Notes: a model not told the origin generated them from the sequence alone. DNA of 64,000 nucleotides from JBBRHQ01 sp963738305 (GCA_963738305.1 CAVTVU010000012.1:1-64000), one strand, 5' to 3'; positions 54,007 to 63,102 are shown, counted from the stretch's first letter. A program made the numbers and translations.

Positions 54007-54107
54007 GCCTGCGCGCGCAGGCGAGCTCCAATCGGCTGGAAGCGCCAGGCGCCGCACTGCGTTCTCCCTTGAGAGCCGCCTCGTTTCGATCAAGCGCCAG
54101 ACGAACG

Positions 54108-54762
54108 ATGAACGAGCAGCCGAATACCGCCGCACTCCGGGGGCGACGCCCGGCCGCAGCGCCCCGGCCCGGGCCCGCATGGCCCAGAACGCCGCCGAGC
54201 GCCTGGCGGTGATCATCGACGCCGTCGAGCAGGCCGCTGCCGGCGTGATCGACGACGCCGAGGCGCAGGCAAAGCAGCATCTCGAGCGGGCCCGGCGCGG
54301 GCCGAGCGGATCGGCTCGCAGCGAGAGGATCCGGGCGATCACCGAGCTGACCGACGGCCTGATCGAGCAGGCCGAGGCGCTGAAGCGCCAGGCCGACAGC
54401 CTGATCGCCGCCTTCGGCGAGGCGAACGCGGGGGTGGCCTCTCCCGGCGAGGGCGAGGTCCTGGAGCCGGCGCCGGATCAGGCCGAGGCGCCCGCCGAGC
54501 CGCGCAGGTCGCGGAGCCCGGCGGACCGCAGGAGGAGGCCGCCGGACCGCGCCCGCAACTGTCCCACCTGAAGCCGTGGGCCCGCCGAAGGCGGGCTCGC
54601 CCGGCTCGAGCGCCGCCACGCTCGGTGGGGACACGGCTGCTTGTCACCCAGATGGCGATCTCGGGAGCGAGTCGCCGAGAGATCGAGGCCCGCCTTCGCA
54701 ACGAGCTTGGCGTCCAGGACACCTCGCAGGTGGTCGACGCGATCCTCGGCCCGGAGGACTGA
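54108..54762 (+). CDS. Coiled-coil protein B of a paralogous pair, frameshifted
   Basis: It starts at ATG 54108 (MNEQPNTAALRG), matching the start of protein A. After a shift between about 54130 and 54180 it continues ARMAQNAAERLAVIIDAVEQ, AAAGVIDDAEAQAKQHLERA and LTDGLIEQAEALKRQADSLI, a coiled coil. A second shift near 54505 leads through a Pro/Arg-rich linker to GTRLLVTQMAISGASRREIE and ARLRNELGVQDTSQVVDAIL, then GPED and stop at 54760-54762. The motif RLL-x-TQM-x3-G-x-SR-x-EIE-x-RLR is the family mark. Function unknown; no signal peptide. Confidence 0.6.
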
Positions 54763-54763
54763 G

Positions 54764-55157
54764 GTGCACGAGGACCCGACCCGGATGATGGGCGCCGGTG
54801 ACGGGGACGAGGCGCAGGGGCGCCGGAGGCGGGCGCCCGCACGGCAACATGCGGCTGCTGGTCGCCGCGCCTGATCGCGGTGATCGTCGGGCTGATCGTC
54901 GCCGTGATCGTGATCGCCAGCGATGATGGCGGCGGTGGTGAGCACGACCGCGACGACCCCGACCGCTGTCGACGACCAGCGAGCCGACCACGACCAGCGA
55001 GCCGACGACCACACCACGCAGGCGACGACCGCCACGGCGCCGACCACCACGACCACGCCGACCACGACGCCGACCACGACCCGACGACGCCCACCACAGC
55101 GGCGGGACCGGCGCCGGCGGAGGCGGGGGGGGCAGCGGAGGGGTCGCGGCGCCCTAG
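54764..55157 (+). CDS. Thr/Pro-rich single-pass membrane protein, frameshifted
   Basis: It starts at GTG 54764, 1 base after the stop of protein B (VHEDPTRMMGAGDGDEAQGR). A shift at about 54870 leads to a transmembrane helix (LIAVIVGLIVAVIVIASDD). Further shifts lead to a Thr/Pro-rich stretch (TTSEPTTTSEPTTT, ATTATAPTTTTTPTTTPTTT) and a Gly-rich end (TGAGGGGGGSGGVAAP) with TAG at 55155-55157. The stop overlaps the convergent sortase stop in CTAG. It would place a stalk outside the cell. Frame joining is my reconstruction. Confidence 0.5.
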
Positions 55158-55839
55158 CCGTCGCGGTCGGCGCGGGCGCGATCCGGCTCAGCCGGGCGAA
55201 GACGATGTAGCGCTGGGCGGCGCTGTAGAGCGGGTGGCAGGCGCTGAGGACGAGCCGCTCGTAGCCGACCGGCCTGACCACGCCGACGTCGCCGGGATCG
55301 ACGATGTCGGTCTTCTGCACCCGGTAGACGAAGGTCGCGTAGGGCATCTCGAGGGTCACCGGGTCGCCCCGCTTCATCGAGTCGATGTGGCGGAAGGGGG
55401 CCAGGTAGGTGGTCCGGTGGCCGGCGATCCCGACGGTCCCGCGCTCGCCCGGGAAAGGCGAGTCTGTGGGTAGTGCCCGGGCCCCTTGCGCAGGCTGGCG
55501 GTGTCGGTGCCCTGGACGACGACCGCGTTGAGGCCGTCCATGTCGGGGGCGATGATCCGCCCGATCGCGTCTCCCGCTGTCGATCTGGCGGCCGAAGCGG
55601 CGGGCGAGGATCGAGGCCCTGGCCCTCAGGCCGCTGACTCCGCGCATCGCCCTGCGGTCGGCCGGGGTCGGGTAGTTGGCCTCCAGCTCGGAGAGCTGGT
55701 CGGCGGCCTGGTCCTGCTGGATCTCGCCGTAGATCGAGGAGACCGGCTCCTTGTAGGCGAGGGTGAGGCCGACGTCGGCCAGGACCACGAGCCCGGCGGT
55801 GATCAGGGCGATCGCGAGGATGTGGCCGAGCCGCCTCAT
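55154..55839 (-). CDS. Sortase (class E-like), frameshifted
   Basis: It starts at ATG 55839 (MRRLGHILAIALITAGLVVL), an uncleaved signal anchor. The catalytic His is in GTVGIAGHRTTYLAPFRHID, the catalytic Cys (codon 55237-55239) in ERLVLSACHPLYSAAQRYIV and the Arg in YIVFARLSR. Two single-base shifts lie near 55580 and 55465; the segment between them is in another frame. Sortases join LPxTG-type proteins to peptidoglycan or to each other. The LPFTG protein at 53101 is the evident local substrate. Confidence 0.78.
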
Positions 55840-55919
55840 CGCGAGCAGTCTGACAGCGGCGGCCGCCGTCCCGGAACGCTCGCGTGGCAGACTTCGGCGC
55901 CCCGATGCCCGAGCCCGAG

Positions 55920-57212
55920 ATGACAGAGGCGACTCGCCGCTGGCGGCGCACCACCGCACCGCCTCCTACGAGGCGGACCCCGACGCAGATCGGCCGGGTG
56001 CTGCTGCTCTACTCCGGTGGCCTCGACACGAGCGTGATGCTGCGCTGGATCCAGGAGACCTACGAGGCCGAGATCGTCACCCTGACGATCAACCTCGGCC
56101 AGCCCGACGAGGACTACGAGGTGGTGACGGGCAAGGCCCGCGACCTGGGCGCCGTCGACGCGGTCGTGATCGACGCCCGCGAGGAGTTCGCCGAGGACTA
56201 CGTGCTGCCGGCGATCCTCGCCAACGGCCTCTACGGGGGCGGCTACCCGCTGTTCACCGCTCTGGGGCGGCCGCTGATCGCGAGGCTCGGGGTCGAGACG
56301 GCCCGGCGAACCGGCTGCGACACGATCGCCCACGGCTGCACCGGCAAGGGCAACGACCAGGTGCGGCTCGAGGCGGCCGTCGCCACCCTCGATCCCGAGC
56401 TGAAGGTGATCGCCCCGGTGCGCCAGTGGCGGATGGGTCGCGAGGAGGAGATCGCCTACGCCCGCGAGCACGGGATCCCGATAAAGGGCGGCGCCGAGGC
56501 GGCTCCCTACTCGATCGACGACAACCTCTGGGGGCGCTCCTCGGAGGGGCTGGAGATCGAGGACCTCGGCGCAGCGCCCGCCGCCGGAGGCCTTTCAGCT
56601 CGTCACCCGGCCCGAGGAGGCGCCCGACGAGCCGGAGACGATCCGGGTCGGGCTTCGACGCGGGGCGCCCGGTCTCGCTCGACGGCGAGCGGCTCGAGCT
56701 GGTCGAGCTGCTCGAGCGCGCCGCCGGCGCCGGGCGGCGCCACGGCGTCGGCATCGTCGACCACATCGAGGACCGAATCATCGGCCTGAAGATCCGCGAC
56801 CTCTACGAGGTCCCGGCCGCCGCGATCGTCCTCGCCGCGCACCAGGAGCTGGAGAAGCTCGTCTCGACGATCCACCAGAACAACTTCAAGGGCGGGCCTC
56901 GACCGGCACTGGGCCTACCTCTGCTACTCCGGGCTGTGGCACGAGCCGCTGCGCGAGGATCTCGACGCCTACATGCGCTCGGCCAACCGGTACGTCACCG
57001 GCGAGATCACGATGAAGCTCTTCAAGGGCTCGGCGACCCCGGTCGCCCGCTCCTCGCCCTACGCTCTGTACGACCGCTCGCTGGCAGGCTTCGGCGAGTC
57101 CGGAGGAGAGTTCTCCCAGTCGGCCAGCCCGGGGTTCATCGAGATCTTCACCCTGCAGAGCCGGATGGCGCGTAGGATCCGGCAACGCGGCGAGAGCGAG
57201 GAGGGCTCCTGA
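55920..57212 (+). CDS. argG: Argininosuccinate synthase, frameshifted at several places
   Basis: PP-loop motif VLLLYSGGLDTSVMLRWIQE near the N terminus, then NLGQPDEDYEVVTGKARDLG, IAHGCTGKGNDQVRLEAAVA and KGGAEAAPYSIDDNLWGRSS. Near 56580-56650 the reading moves to another frame (VSLDGERLELVELLERAAGA, GIVDHIEDRIIGLKIRDLYE, STIHQNNFK), and near 56895 it returns (WAYLCYSGLWHEPLREDLDA, RYVTGEITMKLFKGSATPVA). Near 55931-55985 two shifts seem to cancel (AAHHRTASYEA). GTG 55884 is an earlier possible start. ArgG joins citrulline and aspartate. As argCJBD are intact nearby, true loss is unlikely. Confidence 0.85.
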
Positions 57213-57370
57213 TGTACGAGTTGATCGGCAGAGCAGCCGTCAAGGGGATCGTTCTCATGGTCCGGCTGCGGTACGGCAAGCAGATCCGGGTTGCGGCCGG
57301 CGTCGGCGTCGCCGCGGCCCTGCTCGGCGGCTACTTCCTGGCCACCAGGGGGGACGCGCCGGAGGGTTAG
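57212..57370 (+). CDS. Small single-pass membrane protein
   Basis: 52 residues from ATG 57212, overlapping the argG stop by 1 base (TGATG). A basic segment (VRLRYGKQIRVAAG) precedes a hydrophobic stretch (VGVAAALLGGYFLATRG). Nothing in it matches a family I know. Translational coupling with argG, but no recognised link in function. It could be a small regulator or scaffold. Confidence 0.55.
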   Translation: MYELIGRAAVKGIVLMVRLRYGKQIRVAAGVGVAAALLGGYFLATRGDAPEG

Positions 57371-57471
57371 GGCGGGTATTCCATGCCGGCGCGGCGCAAC
57401 TTCTCGTGCTGTTTATGGACAACCTGTTAGCGTTTCCTCACATTTCAGATAGCTTGCCGCGAGCAATTTGA

Positions 57472-57613
57472 CCGCCTAATCCCTCTCGGACCAGGAGAGG
57501 GAGCGGGGGAACCGGAGCGGCCCTGACCTTTGGCGGCGGGGTCGCAGGGGCGAATCACCAACCGTGTAGCGCCACTCCTTCGGCGCGAGCCCGACAGCTA
57601 ACCCCGCAGGCGA
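57472..57613 (+). promoter_or_regulatory. Cyclic di-AMP riboswitch (ydaO/yuaA motif)
   Basis: The leader contains the ydaO landmarks in order: CCGCCTAATCCC (57473-57483), GGGGGAACCGGAG (57505-57517), GGGGCGAATCACC (57547-57559), then GTAGCGCC, and CCCGACAGCTAACCCCGCAGG (one base longer than the 20 allowed; key part ACAGCTAACC at 57593-57602), closing AGGCG (57608-57612), which pairs with CGCCT (57473-57477). High c-di-AMP usually turns such genes off. The controlled gene is the secreted lytic-transglycosylase-like protein, whose RBS GAAGGAGGT follows. Confidence 0.88.
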
Positions 57614-57628
57614 CCGAAGGAGGTATGC

Positions 57629-58737
57629 GTGCCGTCCAGATCCAGAACGCCCCAGCGCCGCAGCCGGCTCCTCGCCGCGCTGCCGCTCGCGCCGCTCGCG
57701 CTCCTCGCGCTGCTCCTTCCGGCCGCCGGCGCCTCGGGCGCCGACGTCGGGACGCTGGAGGCGAAGGTCGCCGACGCCCGCTCGCAGGCGCAGTCGCTGA
57801 CCGCCGAGCTCGCAGGCCGAGCCAGGCCCAGATGGTCGCCGCCCAGCAGCAGGCCGCCGCCGCCGCGGCACGCGAGCAGCAGGTGTCCTCGCTGCTCGCC
57901 GTCGGACAGGAGAGGGCCGCCGAGCTCGCCGCCGGGGTGAGGCGCTCGCAACGGCGGCTGGCGGCCGAGAAGCGCCGGCTGCGCCGGGCCCGGGCGGCCC
58001 TCGCCAGGCGCCTGGTCGCGATCTACGAGGGCGGCGTCCCGGACGCCGACCGAGCTGATCCTCAGCGCGGACGGCTTCGACGACCTCGCCACCCGCAGCG
58101 ACTACCTGAAGGCGATCGAGGACTCCGACACCAGCCTGGCGGCGCGGGTCCGGCAGGTCCGGAACGCGGTTCGCCAAGAACTGACGCCGTGAAGCGTATG
58201 AAGGCCCGCGTCGATGCCTACAACGCCCGCCTCGAGGCGGCCCGCTCGCAGATATCGGCGATCCGGGCCCGCGCGGAGTCGACCGCCGCCCAGTTCCAGG
58301 CGATCGCCTCCTCGCGCCAGGCGACCCTCGCCACCCTGCAGTCGAACATCGAGGGCTGGGTCAGCGACATCCAAGCGGCCCGTGCCGCCGCCGCGGCACA
58401 GGCTGCCCAAGCGGCGCAGGCGGCTCAGGCAGAGCAGGCGGCCCAGGCCGAGCAGGCCGCTGCCGCGACCCAGCAGAGCGCCCAGCAGGAGGTAGAGAAG
58501 TGGCTGGGCGGCCCCTACTCGATCCCCTCCTACATCGTCGCCTGCGAGTCCGGCGGCAACTACGGCGCCGTCAACCCCTCCAGCGGCGCCGGTGGCGCGT
58601 ACCAGATCCTGCCCTCGACCTGGGCCCTCTACGGCGGCAAGGGCAACCCCGAGGACGGCAGCAAGGCGCAGCAGGACCGCATCGCCGCCCAGATCTGGGC
58701 CGACTCGGGTTCCGGCGCTTGGGTCTGCGCCGGCTGA
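57629..58737 (+). CDS. Secreted coiled-coil cell-wall hydrolase with transglycosylase-like domain, frameshifted
   Basis: It starts at GTG 57629, with RBS GAAGGAGGT. The signal peptide is MPSRSRTPQRRSRLLAALPL and onward to GASG. A long PcsB/RipA-like coiled coil follows (VGTLEAKVADARSQAQSLTA; VSSLLAVGQERAAELAAGVR; then LILSADGFDDLATRSDYLKA). Frameshifts lie near 57812, 58045 and 58180. The C-terminal domain IPSYIVACESGGNYGAVNPS, then GAGGAYQILPSTWALYGGKG has the catalytic Glu in ACESGG, as in Rpf/transglycosylase-like proteins. It should cut peptidoglycan during growth or division. Confidence 0.82.
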
Positions 58738-58858
58738 GAGCCTTCCCACCAGCCGACCCCGAGTCGCCACCACCGACGTGGAACCTTTCAGCTGCGCTAT
58801 GCGGGGTTCAGAGGTCCCACGCGCCCGTGGCCCGCACGGTTGCGTGACTTGCCGCGGC

Positions 58859-59298
58859 CTAGCTCCCTCCGGCGATCGCGGCCAGATCGGCGGGGCGCAG
58901 CAGGGCCCTCAACTCGCCCTGATCGATGATCGCCACCCCGCCCTTCTTCAGTTTCGCGCGGGCCCCGGTGAGCCGCGCCACCTCGTCGGAGAAGTCCGGC
59001 TCGTGGCCGACGAGCAGCACGGCGCCGCGCCCCGCGGCCAGGTCCTGAGCCTCGAAGGATCCGCCCCGCAACGCCTCGCAGCTCTCGACCTCGAGGCCAA
59101 GGGACTCTGCGGCGAGTCGCGCCGTCTCCGCGGCACGCACTTTCGGCGAGGCCAGGCAGGCATCGATCTCCGCCCCGAGCGCGGCCAGCGCTCGCCGGCC
59201 CGGCGGGCCTGGCGCTCGCCCTTGGCGGTGAGCCGCCGCGCCGCGTCGTCGCCCTCGCCTTCCTCCGCGTCGCCGTGGCGTAGCAGGTAAATCACCAC
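58859..59298 (-). CDS. SixA-like phosphohistidine phosphatase, one frameshift
   Basis: It starts at ATG 59298: MVIYLLRHGDAEEGEGDDAA has the RHG phosphate-binding motif of the histidine phosphatase family. RLTAKGERQARRAGE follows. Near 59190-59200 one base shifts the frame, and the rest is ALGAEIDACLASPKVRAAET, AVLLVGHEPDFSDEVARLTG and KKGGVAIIDQGELRALL. The second catalytic His is in VGHEP. It removes phosphate from phosphohistidine or small phospho-compounds; the target is unknown. Confidence 0.82.
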
Positions 59299-59473
59299 GC
59301 GATCCTAGTCTCATCGCTCATGCCCCGCGCCGACTGGTGGGCAGTTTCAGCACTCATGGGTGCGGAAGCTGTTCAGTCACTCTGTGCGCCATGGAAAGGC
59401 CGCACATAGCGACGAAGCACCCCATCGGGAGGCGGGAAGCATCTGGCCCGCTTGGCATGATCGCCCTCTGCCC

Positions 59474-62400
59474 GTGAGCGCTCCGACCGTCGCCCATCTG
59501 CACGCCCACAGCGAGTACTCGCTGCTCGATGGCGCCTGCAAGATCGACGCGATGGCCGCCCGTGCGGCCGAGCTGGGGATGCCCGCCCTGGGGCTCACCG
59601 ACCACGGCGTGATGAACGGCGCGGTAGAGCTCTACAAGGCCTGTCGCACGCACGGGATCAAGCCGATCGTCGGGCTCGAGGCCTACCTGGTCGACGACCG
59701 TCGCGCCGTCTCCCAGCAGGTCCGTTACGAGCGCAACCACCTGACCCTGCTCGCCGCCACCGACGCCGGCTTCCGCAACCTGGTCGAGCTCACCTCGGCC
59801 GGCTTCCTCGAGGGCTTCTCGCGAGGGAAGGCGAACGTCGACATGGAGCTGCTCGCGCGCCATTCGGACGGTGTGATCGCGCTGACGGGGTGCCTGCAGT
59901 CGCGCTTTTGCCGGCGCCTGGTCGAGGAGCGTCCTGAGGACGCCCGCGCTCACCTCGACGACCTGCTCCAGGCCTTCGGCCCCGACCAGGTCTACTTCGA
60001 GGTGCAGAAGAACGGCATCCCCGAGCAGGACAAGGCCAACGAGGGAATCGCGCGCTTCGCGCGGGAGGTGGGCCGGCCGCTGGTCGCCACCGCCGACGTC
60101 CACTACCTGCGCCGCGAGGACTACGACAACCACGCGGCGCTCCTCTGCGTGCAGACCAAGTCGACCCTCGAGGCGCCGAAGCTCACCTTCGACACCAACG
60201 AGTTCTTCCTCAAGAGCGGGCAGGAGATGGCCGAGGCGTTCTCGGAGTGGCCGGAGGCGGTGCCGATGACGCTCGAGGTCGCCGAGCGCTGCCAGGTCGA
60301 GATCGAGCTGGGCAAGCTGCTGCTGCCGCGCTACCCGACCGAGGACGGCACCGAGCCGGAGGAGATGCTGCGCCGGATTGCGGACGAGGGTTTGCGGCGC
60401 CGCTACGGCGACCCCGCTCCGGCCCAGGCCCGCGAGCGGATGGAGTTCGAGTTGGGGGTGATCGAGGAGATGGGATTCTCCTCCTACTTCCTGATCGTCT
60501 GGGACTTCGTCCGCTACGCGAAGGAGAACGGGATCGCCGTGGGCCCGGGCCGCGGGTCGGCCGCCGGCTCGATCATCGCCTACGCCCTCAGCATCACCGA
60601 CATCGACCCGCTCGCCAACGATCTGCTCTTCGAGCGGTTCCTGAACCCGGGCCGCAAGTCGATGCCCGACATCGACATCGACTTCTCGGTTCGCGGGCGG
60701 GAGCAGGTGATCCGCTACGTCGCCGAGAAGTACGGACGCGAGTCGGTGGCCCAGATCATCACCTTCGGCACGATGGCGCCGCGGGCCGCCACCCGCGACG
60801 CCGCAAGGGTGCTCGGCTACGACTACGGCACCGGCGACCGCCTCGCCAAGCAGATCCCCGAGCCTGTCCTGGGACGAAACCCCTCCTTCGAGGAGTGCCT
60901 TAAGCCGGGCAGCGACCTGCGTCGCACCTACGACTCCGAGCCCGACGCGAAGCGGATCCTCGACGTCGCCCAGGGGCTCGAGGGGATCATTCGCAACAAC
61001 TCGATCCATGCCGCCGCGGTGGTCATCGCAGACCGCCCCCTGCAGGAGATCGTGCCCCTGCAGCTGGCCGAGGACCGCAGCGCCGCAGGCGGCAACGGTA
61101 ACGGTTCGGGCAGCGGCAAGACCGAGCGCTCCTACAAGATCGTCACCCAGTACTCGATGGGGCCGATCGAGGAGATCGGGCTCCTGAAGATGGACTTCCT
61201 CGGCCTGCGCAACCTCGACGTGATCGAGGACGCGGTCGAGATCATCGGCCGCTCGCGGGGGGTCGAGCTCGATATCGCGGAGATCCCGATGGACGACGGC
61301 GCCACCTTCGAGATGCTCGCGGCGGGAGCGGGGACCGGCGTCTTCCAGCTCGAGTCGGAGGGAATGCGCGAGGCGATGAAGAAGGTGCGCCCGAGCGAGT
61401 TCGACGACATCGTCGCCCTGGTAGCCCTCTACCGTCCCGGCGCGATGCGCTACATCCCCGACTACGCCAGGGGCAAGGCCAACCCGGCCTCGATCCGTTA
61501 CCCCGACGACCGCCTGCGGCCGATCACCGAGCCGACCTACGGCTGCGTCCTCTACCAGGAGCAGCTGATGGAGATCGCCAAGCGGATGGCCGGCTTCTCC
61601 CCGGCCGAGGCCGACGACCTGCGCAAGGCGATCGGCAAGAAGAAGCGGGAGCTGATGGCGACCATGAAGGACCACTTCATGTCCGGCACGGCCTCCTCGG
61701 GGACCGACCGCAAGGTGGCGGGCGACCTCTGGTCGTTGATGGAGGCGGCGGCCGACTACTCCTTCAACAAGTCCCACGCAGCCTGCTACGCGCTGATCGC
61801 CTACCGCACCGCCTACCTCAAGGCCAACTTCCCGGCCGAGTACATGGCGGCGCTGATCTCCTCGGTGATGAACACCAAGGACAAGGTCCCGTTCTTCGTC
61901 AACCGCTGCGAGGAGATGGGGATCGAGGTCCTGCCGCCCGACGTGAACTCTTCCGACCACGGCTTCGTCGTCTCCGAGAAGGCGATCCGCTTCGGTCTCG
62001 ACGCCGTGAAGAACGTCGGGCATTCGGCGGTCGAGGCGATCCTGCGGGCGCGAGCGAACGGCCCCTTCGCCTCGATCTGGGACTTCTGCGAGCGGGTCGA
62101 TGCCCGCACCCTCAACAAGCGGGCGATCGAGTGCCTGATCAAGTGCGGGGCGCTCGACTCGACCAACAACTCACGCAGGGGCATGCTGGAGGCGCTTCCG
62201 GCAGCCCAGGCTGCCGGTCAGAAGGCGCAGGAGGACGCGCAGCTCGGGCAGGGGTCGATTTTCGACTTCGGCGAGGGCGAGGCCGGTGGCGGCTCCCGGG
62301 CCGCGGTCCAGCGCCCGCCGATCTCCGCGGCGGAGTTCGATCGCCGTGAGCTGCTGGCGATGGAGAAGGAGACGCTGGGCACCTACCTCTCCTCCCATCC

Positions 62401-63007
62401 TCTCTCGGAGGTCCGGGAGGCGCTGCGGGCCCGGGTCGATTGCCCGATCTCCGAGCTGGCGGGCCGCCAGGACGGCTCCTTCGTCACCGTCGGGGGGATC
62501 GTCACCGAGTGCAAGAAGATCCGCACCAAGAGCGGCTCCCAGATGATGTTCGCGACTCTCGACGACGTCGAGGGACAGATCGAGATGCTCGTGTTCAAGG
62601 CCGACGAGGCCGCGAGCGCCGCTGTGATCGCCCCCGACGCCGTGATCGTCGTCAAGGGCCGGGTCGACCACAAGGAGAGGGGGGAGACGAAGCTCGTGGT
62701 CTCCGAGGCCGAGCGTTTCGAGCCCGACCAGGCCGAGATCGATCGCGCTGCGGGCTCCGCGACGGCCCGGCGGGCCTCGGGGCCGCTGACCCTGCGGATC
62801 AACGCGGTCGACTTCCGTCCCTCCCTCGTCGAGGAGCTGAAGTCGGTCTTCGAGCACTTCCAGGGCGATACCGAGGTGCTGCTGGTGATGGAGACCCGCG
62901 AGGGCATCCGGCGGCTGCGGTTCGGAGACGGCTACCGCGTGCAGCCCTCCAGCGGGCTGCGGGCGGAGCTTGACGGGCTGCTCGGGCCGGGGGTGATGGC
63001 AGCCTGA
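59474..63007 (+). CDS. dnaE: DNA polymerase III alpha subunit
   Basis: 1,177 residues from GTG 59474 (VSAPTVAHLHAHSEYSLLDG). Domains in order: PHP (about 1-270, HLHAHSEYSLLDG and GLTDHGVMNGAVE); palm with GPGRGSAAGSIIAYALSITD and the catalytic PDIDIDFSVRGREQV (about 355-410); thumb and fingers (CVLYQEQLMEIAKRMAG); helix-hairpin-helix; and OB fold (VGGIVTECKKIRTKSGSQMM, near 1010). A Gly/Ser/Asn-rich insert lies near residue 540. The in-frame extension upstream of GTG 59474 has no resemblance to DnaE. It is full length and intact, so sequence quality is good here. It lies downstream of sixA in the opposite orientation. Confidence 0.95.
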   Translation: MSAPTVAHLHAHSEYSLLDGACKIDAMAARAAELGMPALGLTDHGVMNGAVELYKACRTHGIKPIVGLEAYLVDDRRAVSQQVRYERNHLTLLAATDAGFRNLVELTSAGFLEGFSRGKANVDMELLARHSDGVIALTGCLQSRFCRRLVEERPEDARAHLDDLLQAFGPDQVYFEVQKNGIPEQDKANEGIARFAREVGRPLVATADVHYLRREDYDNHAALLCVQTKSTLEAPKLTFDTNEFFLKSGQEMAEAFSEWPEAVPMTLEVAERCQVEIELGKLLLPRYPTEDGTEPEEMLRRIADEGLRRRYGDPAPAQARERMEFELGVIEEMGFSSYFLIVWDFVRYAKENGIAVGPGRGSAAGSIIAYALSITDIDPLANDLLFERFLNPGRKSMPDIDIDFSVRGREQVIRYVAEKYGRESVAQIITFGTMAPRAATRDAARVLGYDYGTGDRLAKQIPEPVLGRNPSFEECLKPGSDLRRTYDSEPDAKRILDVAQGLEGIIRNNSIHAAAVVIADRPLQEIVPLQLAEDRSAAGGNGNGSGSGKTERSYKIVTQYSMGPIEEIGLLKMDFLGLRNLDVIEDAVEIIGRSRGVELDIAEIPMDDGATFEMLAAGAGTGVFQLESEGMREAMKKVRPSEFDDIVALVALYRPGAMRYIPDYARGKANPASIRYPDDRLRPITEPTYGCVLYQEQLMEIAKRMAGFSPAEADDLRKAIGKKKRELMATMKDHFMSGTASSGTDRKVAGDLWSLMEAAADYSFNKSHAACYALIAYRTAYLKANFPAEYMAALISSVMNTKDKVPFFVNRCEEMGIEVLPPDVNSSDHGFVVSEKAIRFGLDAVKNVGHSAVEAILRARANGPFASIWDFCERVDARTLNKRAIECLIKCGALDSTNNSRRGMLEALPAAQAAGQKAQEDAQLGQGSIFDFGEGEAGGGSRAAVQRPPISAAEFDRRELLAMEKETLGTYLSSHPLSEVREALRARVDCPISELAGRQDGSFVTVGGIVTECKKIRTKSGSQMMFATLDDVEGQIEMLVFKADEAASAAVIAPDAVIVVKGRVDHKERGETKLVVSEAERFEPDQAEIDRAAGSATARRASGPLTLRINAVDFRPSLVEELKSVFEHFQGDTEVLLVMETREGIRRLRFGDGYRVQPSSGLRAELDGLLGPGVMAA

Positions 63008-63008
63008 G

Positions 63009-63072
63009 GAATCACTTGCGGCGGCTAGCGCCGCCTGACATGCATGTGCCGGCGCTAACACCGCGCCGGCAA
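63009..63072 (+). repeat. Two-hairpin dispersed repeat, copy 3
   Basis: It begins GAATCACTTGCGGCGGC 1 base after the dnaE stop. Hairpin 1 is GGCGGC-TAGC-GCCGCC and hairpin 2 is TGCCGGCGC-TAACACC-GCGCCGGCA, a perfect 9-base stem. The linker is TGACATGCATG. Relative to copy 2 the fourth pair of hairpin 2 is C-G instead of T-A, so both sides changed together. No T-tract follows. Confidence 0.85.
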
Positions 63073-63102
63073 GACACCCCCCCTGGCGCCTAGAATTCGA
63101 CG

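Noticed and set aside
59354..62023. 889-codon open frame on the minus strand opposite dnaE
   Set aside because: It mirrors the third-codon-position GC bias of dnaE; composition is Arg/Gly/Leu/Val-rich with no motifs, while the plus strand has an intact DnaE.
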